Of a stretch of DNA of 6,536 nt, positions 4,211-6,536 are shown piece by piece (the stretch's first letter is position 1; each line of letters begins with the position of its first letter). Origin of the DNA: Desulfovibrionales bacterium (GTDB lineage: Bacteria; Desulfobacterota; Desulfovibrionia; Desulfovibrionales; Desulfomicrobiaceae); assembly GCA_012727515.1 (NCBI GenBank), contig JAAYGZ010000340.1:1-6536 (forward strand), read 5' to 3'. The translations under genes were made by a program, and so were the position numbers. The notes under the pieces were generated by a model. It searched no databases. It worked only from the letters and a program-made list of their open reading frames with translations, and was not told where the DNA came from.

Positions 4211-6536
4211 GGACGCGCTGAGTAAACTGAAACAAGTCGTTGCGGCCGCGAGGAATCGAAGCGGGAAGCAATCCAGAATCCTTGACGTATCAGCATATGG
4301 TTTGCCGCATTGCTACGCTGCTCGCAATGGCGGAATTAATCAGCATTTCCATACTATCCTGCATGAACACCTGTCCTGGAAACCCCTTGCCCTTGCTTTT
4401 CTGGGATCTCTTTTTCTTACCTGGATTATTGGGCTGCTCGTAGTGGGCCACGGCAGAGAGCAGTATCAGCATGAGCTTCAGGAACGTGCAGATCATTTGA
4501 CTGAGGAACGACGCAAAGCCAGCATTTTAGGCGCCATCACTGCCTTAAGCAGCATTGATCCGGATATCCGGGCTACAGCACAGGGAGACCTGGGTCCGGA
4601 CAACCCGCCAGTTATGACCAAACTGCACTATATTCTGAGCACCTTTGGTCTGGGCAATATTTTTATCATGGCTCCTGACGGAGAAGTGAAGGCCTATGTG
4701 GTCAAGGCCGGGAGCAGCAGCCAGACTGGAAACAATTTGGGCTGGCGGCCCTATTTTCGGGGTGCCATGACAGGAAAGCGCACCATGTATGCAGCCTTGG
4801 GCAGCAACACCCAGGAACGTGGATTTTATATCTCAGTACCCATTCCTGGGGGCCAGGATGCCATACATCCAGGCCCCATGACTCCGGCAGGAGTGCTGGT
4901 GGCCAAAATGGGTTTTGAGGAAATAGATTATGAACTGACCAAGGCCAGAAGCCCCCTGGCGGTTTTGTCTCCGGAAGGAGCAGTTTTTGCCACCAATGTT
5001 TCGCCCTGGCTCTATCAGATTGTAGGGACAGAAGCCGACCTCACGGCAGCCAGGGAAAATCGCCGCGTCAATAAAGCCTATGAAAAATCTCCCCCGGCCC
5101 TGATCCCCTTAAGTACCGCAGGTACTGTCCGGCATGAGAATAAAGAATTGCAGATATATACGGCATCCATTGCCTGGCCAGACCCCTCAGGAACCTGGCA
5201 GCTGGCAGGGTTTGTCCGGGCCGTGGACCTGTTCTCCTGGACTGCGCGGGCTACAACCGCAACCCTGCTTTTTTGTTTACAAATGCTCCTTTATGCCTGG
5301 TGGCAGGCCCGTAAACGAGCCCAGGGCAAATCGCAGCAGGTTAAAAGCCTGCTGGATAATTCAGGGGAAGGATTTCTTTCTTTTGGCCATGATCTTCGTG
5401 TAGAGAGCGAGTGCAGCCTGGCGTGTACAGAAATGCTGGGAACCTGTCCGGCGGGCCAGAATATTGCTGTTTTGCTCTTTGGAGCTGACTCGCCGGAAGC
5501 AGAACTCATGAATGACGTTGTTACTGCGGCCCAGGAGACAAAAGACCCCACCATCCTGGCCAGTATGCTCTCCCTGCTGCCAGCTGAAATTCGGCGTGAC
5601 CAGACCGTGCTCTCTGTGCGCTACCGCATTATGGGAACAGAAAAATTTATGATAGTCCTGCGGGATATCACGGCCCAGCAGCAGATGCGTGATTTGCTGG
5701 ATCTGGAACAGCAGCATTTGCAAATGATTGTTCAGGCCGTTACTGACAGCCGAAATTTTTTTGAAACCATTGATTCTTTTCGTGAATTTCTCGTCCATCA
5801 AAAAGAACGGAGCGCTCGTTCTCCGGATTTCAGTCCTCAGAGTTTCCAGCAGTTGTATCGTGAGATCCACACCTTTAAGGGCTTGCTGGGTCAATTCAGT
5901 TTTATCCAGACACCTCAGGCCCTTCATGATAGTGAAACCTGTCTTTCCCAATTTCACGATGAACCTGGCACAGCTTCCAGTGCCAAGAGGATAGATTGCC
6001 TTGATCTGGAAAAACTTCATGCTGCCCTTTCTGCTGATCTGGAAATTTTAACCCAGGCTCTGGGCCCTGATTTTCTCCTTCGTGGTCGCACCTTGAGCCT
6101 GACCACAGAACAGGCCTGTGCATTTTCCCAGGTTGCCACGTGTTTGCTTGCAGGAAAACCCGTTGATCCCACTGACCCGACTCTTTACAAGGTGCTGTGC
6201 GAAATTGCCCGGCGCCATAAAATTCGTTTGTCAGATGCGGTGCTCAGTTTTTCCCGCCTTATTCAACAAATAGCCCAGCGCCAGGAAAAGCAGGTGGCAC
6301 CCCTGGATATTGCAGCCCACGAGGATATCTGGATTGATCCGCAGATCTATAAAAATTTCCTCCAGTCTTTGGTCCATGTTTTTCGCAATGGAATTATTCA
6401 CGGCATAGAACGTCCTGCAGAACGCTGGGAAAACGATAAAGAGGAAATGGGCTGTATGCGCTGTGAAATGTATCAGGATGCGGCCCATATTCATATAAAA
6501 ATATCTGATGATGGTGCAGGCATAGACCTTGATGCC
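4197..6536 (+). CDS. Membrane sensor histidine kinase: Cache sensor, PAS-like region, HPt and CheA-like ATPase (partial, 3' end cut off)
   Basis: The frame is open to the window edge (780 codons from 4197). Numbering from GTG 4197: membrane segment about 61-83, then an extracytoplasmic domain of about 260 residues resembling double-Cache sensors of the DctB type (GWRPYFRGAMTGK, then ERGFYISVPI). A second membrane segment lies at about 348-371, and a PAS-like region at about 380-490 ends in LRDITAQQQMRD. Next is an HPt-like segment with REIHTFKG and predicted phospho-acceptor His558. The ATPase N-box is VHVFRNGIIHGIE (Asn731), as in CheA, and the G1 box begins DDGAGID (from Asp771). There is no DHp dimerisation helix of standard kinases, so phosphate probably goes ATP to HPt to a receiver, either later in this protein or in a partner. 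The start is uncertain: GTG 4197 overlaps the cyclase stop by 14 bases and has only a weak CGGG upstream; TTG 4302 lies inside the repeat; no in-frame ATG precedes the first membrane segment. Domain calls are firm, the start is not. Confidence 0.85.
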   Translation, partial: MKKCKDALSKLKQVVAAARNRSGKQSRILDVSAYGLPHCYAARNGGINQHFHTILHEHLSWKPLALAFLGSLFLTWIIGLLVVGHGREQYQHELQERADHLTEERRKASILGAITALSSIDPDIRATAQGDLGPDNPPVMTKLHYILSTFGLGNIFIMAPDGEVKAYVVKAGSSSQTGNNLGWRPYFRGAMTGKRTMYAALGSNTQERGFYISVPIPGGQDAIHPGPMTPAGVLVAKMGFEEIDYELTKARSPLAVLSPEGAVFATNVSPWLYQIVGTEADLTAARENRRVNKAYEKSPPALIPLSTAGTVRHENKELQIYTASIAWPDPSGTWQLAGFVRAVDLFSWTARATTATLLFCLQMLLYAWWQARKRAQGKSQQVKSLLDNSGEGFLSFGHDLRVESECSLACTEMLGTCPAGQNIAVLLFGADSPEAELMNDVVTAAQETKDPTILASMLSLLPAEIRRDQTVLSVRYRIMGTEKFMIVLRDITAQQQMRDLLDLEQQHLQMIVQAVTDSRNFFETIDSFREFLVHQKERSARSPDFSPQSFQQLYREIHTFKGLLGQFSFIQTPQALHDSETCLSQFHDEPGTASSAKRIDCLDLEKLHAALSADLEILTQALGPDFLLRGRTLSLTTEQACAFSQVATCLLAGKPVDPTDPTLYKVLCEIARRHKIRLSDAVLSFSRLIQQIAQRQEKQVAPLDIAAHEDIWIDPQIYKNFLQSLVHVFRNGIIHGIERPAERWENDKEEMGCMRCEMYQDAAHIHIKISDDGAGIDLDA
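4211..4350. repeat. MITE-like palindromic element, copy 3 (140 bp), inverted relative to copy 1
   Basis: The element begins GGACGCGCTGAGTAAA and ends TTAATCAGCATTTCC, whose reverse complement GGAAATGCTGATTAA is an imperfect match to the left end. Its first 76 bases match the reverse complement of 537-612 at 65 positions, and the remainder still aligns with copy 1, including CGCTACGCTCCTCGCAATG-like sequence near the right end. It sits directly after the TAA of the cyclase gene and ahead of the first clearly natural part of the kinase reading frame. In the kinase frame the whole element is free of stop codons. I see no clear target-site duplication. The bases TAAGGA are found at the left border of this copy and of copy 1 (464-469), so the element may truly begin with TAA. 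Confidence 0.82.
4380..4386 (+). other. Possible -1 frameshift heptamer (A AAC CCC)
   Basis: In the frame carrying ATG codons at 4297, 4327 and 4363, the codons here are AAC CCC preceded by A, which fits the X XXY YYZ pattern. A slip back by one base would enter the kinase frame at CTT 4386, just before the first membrane segment. No Shine-Dalgarno stimulator is evident and I did not establish a downstream stem-loop. AAC-type slippery sites are weak in bacteria. Chance is the more likely explanation. Confidence 0.12.

Noticed and set aside
5361..6020. 219-residue minus-strand open frame inside the kinase gene
   Set aside because: The plus strand there encodes a continuous kinase with the HPt motif; the reverse frame shows no motif or start signal.

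Overview
The window reads as a chromosomal segment of a Gram-negative bacterium. Moderate GC content, an outer-membrane lipoprotein of the TolC type, a PAS domain with a CPHC cysteine motif, and dispersed palindromes beginning with GTCATTGCGAGGAG fit a sulfate-reducing deltaproteobacterium (Desulfovibrionaceae-like). That placement is inference and no rRNA or marker gene is present to test it. All genes lie on the plus strand.

Layout. (1) Positions 2-412 hold the C-terminal end of a protein that starts outside the window and carries a cadherin/Ig-like (He_PIG type) repeat, so it is probably a large surface or secreted protein. (2) Positions 413-904 have no gene. The stretch is packed with palindromic repeats: one complete MITE-like element (467-612), a half element, a tandem 32-base repeat, a second element and an orphan end. 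(3) Positions 905-4210 hold three tightly packed genes: a TolC-family outer-membrane lipoprotein, a small periplasmic adaptor overlapping it by one base (TAATG), and a PAS-GGDEF diguanylate cyclase 13 bases further on. (4) Positions 4211-4350 hold a second full copy of the MITE-like element, in inverted orientation to the first and directly after the cyclase stop codon. (5) From 4197 or later to the window end runs a large membrane sensor kinase (Cache sensor, second membrane segment, PAS-like region, HPt, CheA-like ATPase), cut off by the window edge.

How they may work together. The outer-membrane channel and adaptor are two parts of a three-part exporter. The inner-membrane pump is not in the window. 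The cyclase would make cyclic di-GMP, and the kinase would sense an extracytoplasmic ligand and pass phosphate through an HPt histidine to an unseen receiver. With a probable adhesin upstream, surface attachment controlled by c-di-GMP is a reasonable but unproven reading.

The most unusual point is the start of the kinase gene. The kinase frame runs without a stop through the whole repeat element, and no ATG in that frame precedes the first membrane segment. Either a GTG overlapping the cyclase stop makes a protein whose N-terminus is encoded by the repeat, or a rare start codon or frameshift is used, or the insertion removed the original start.
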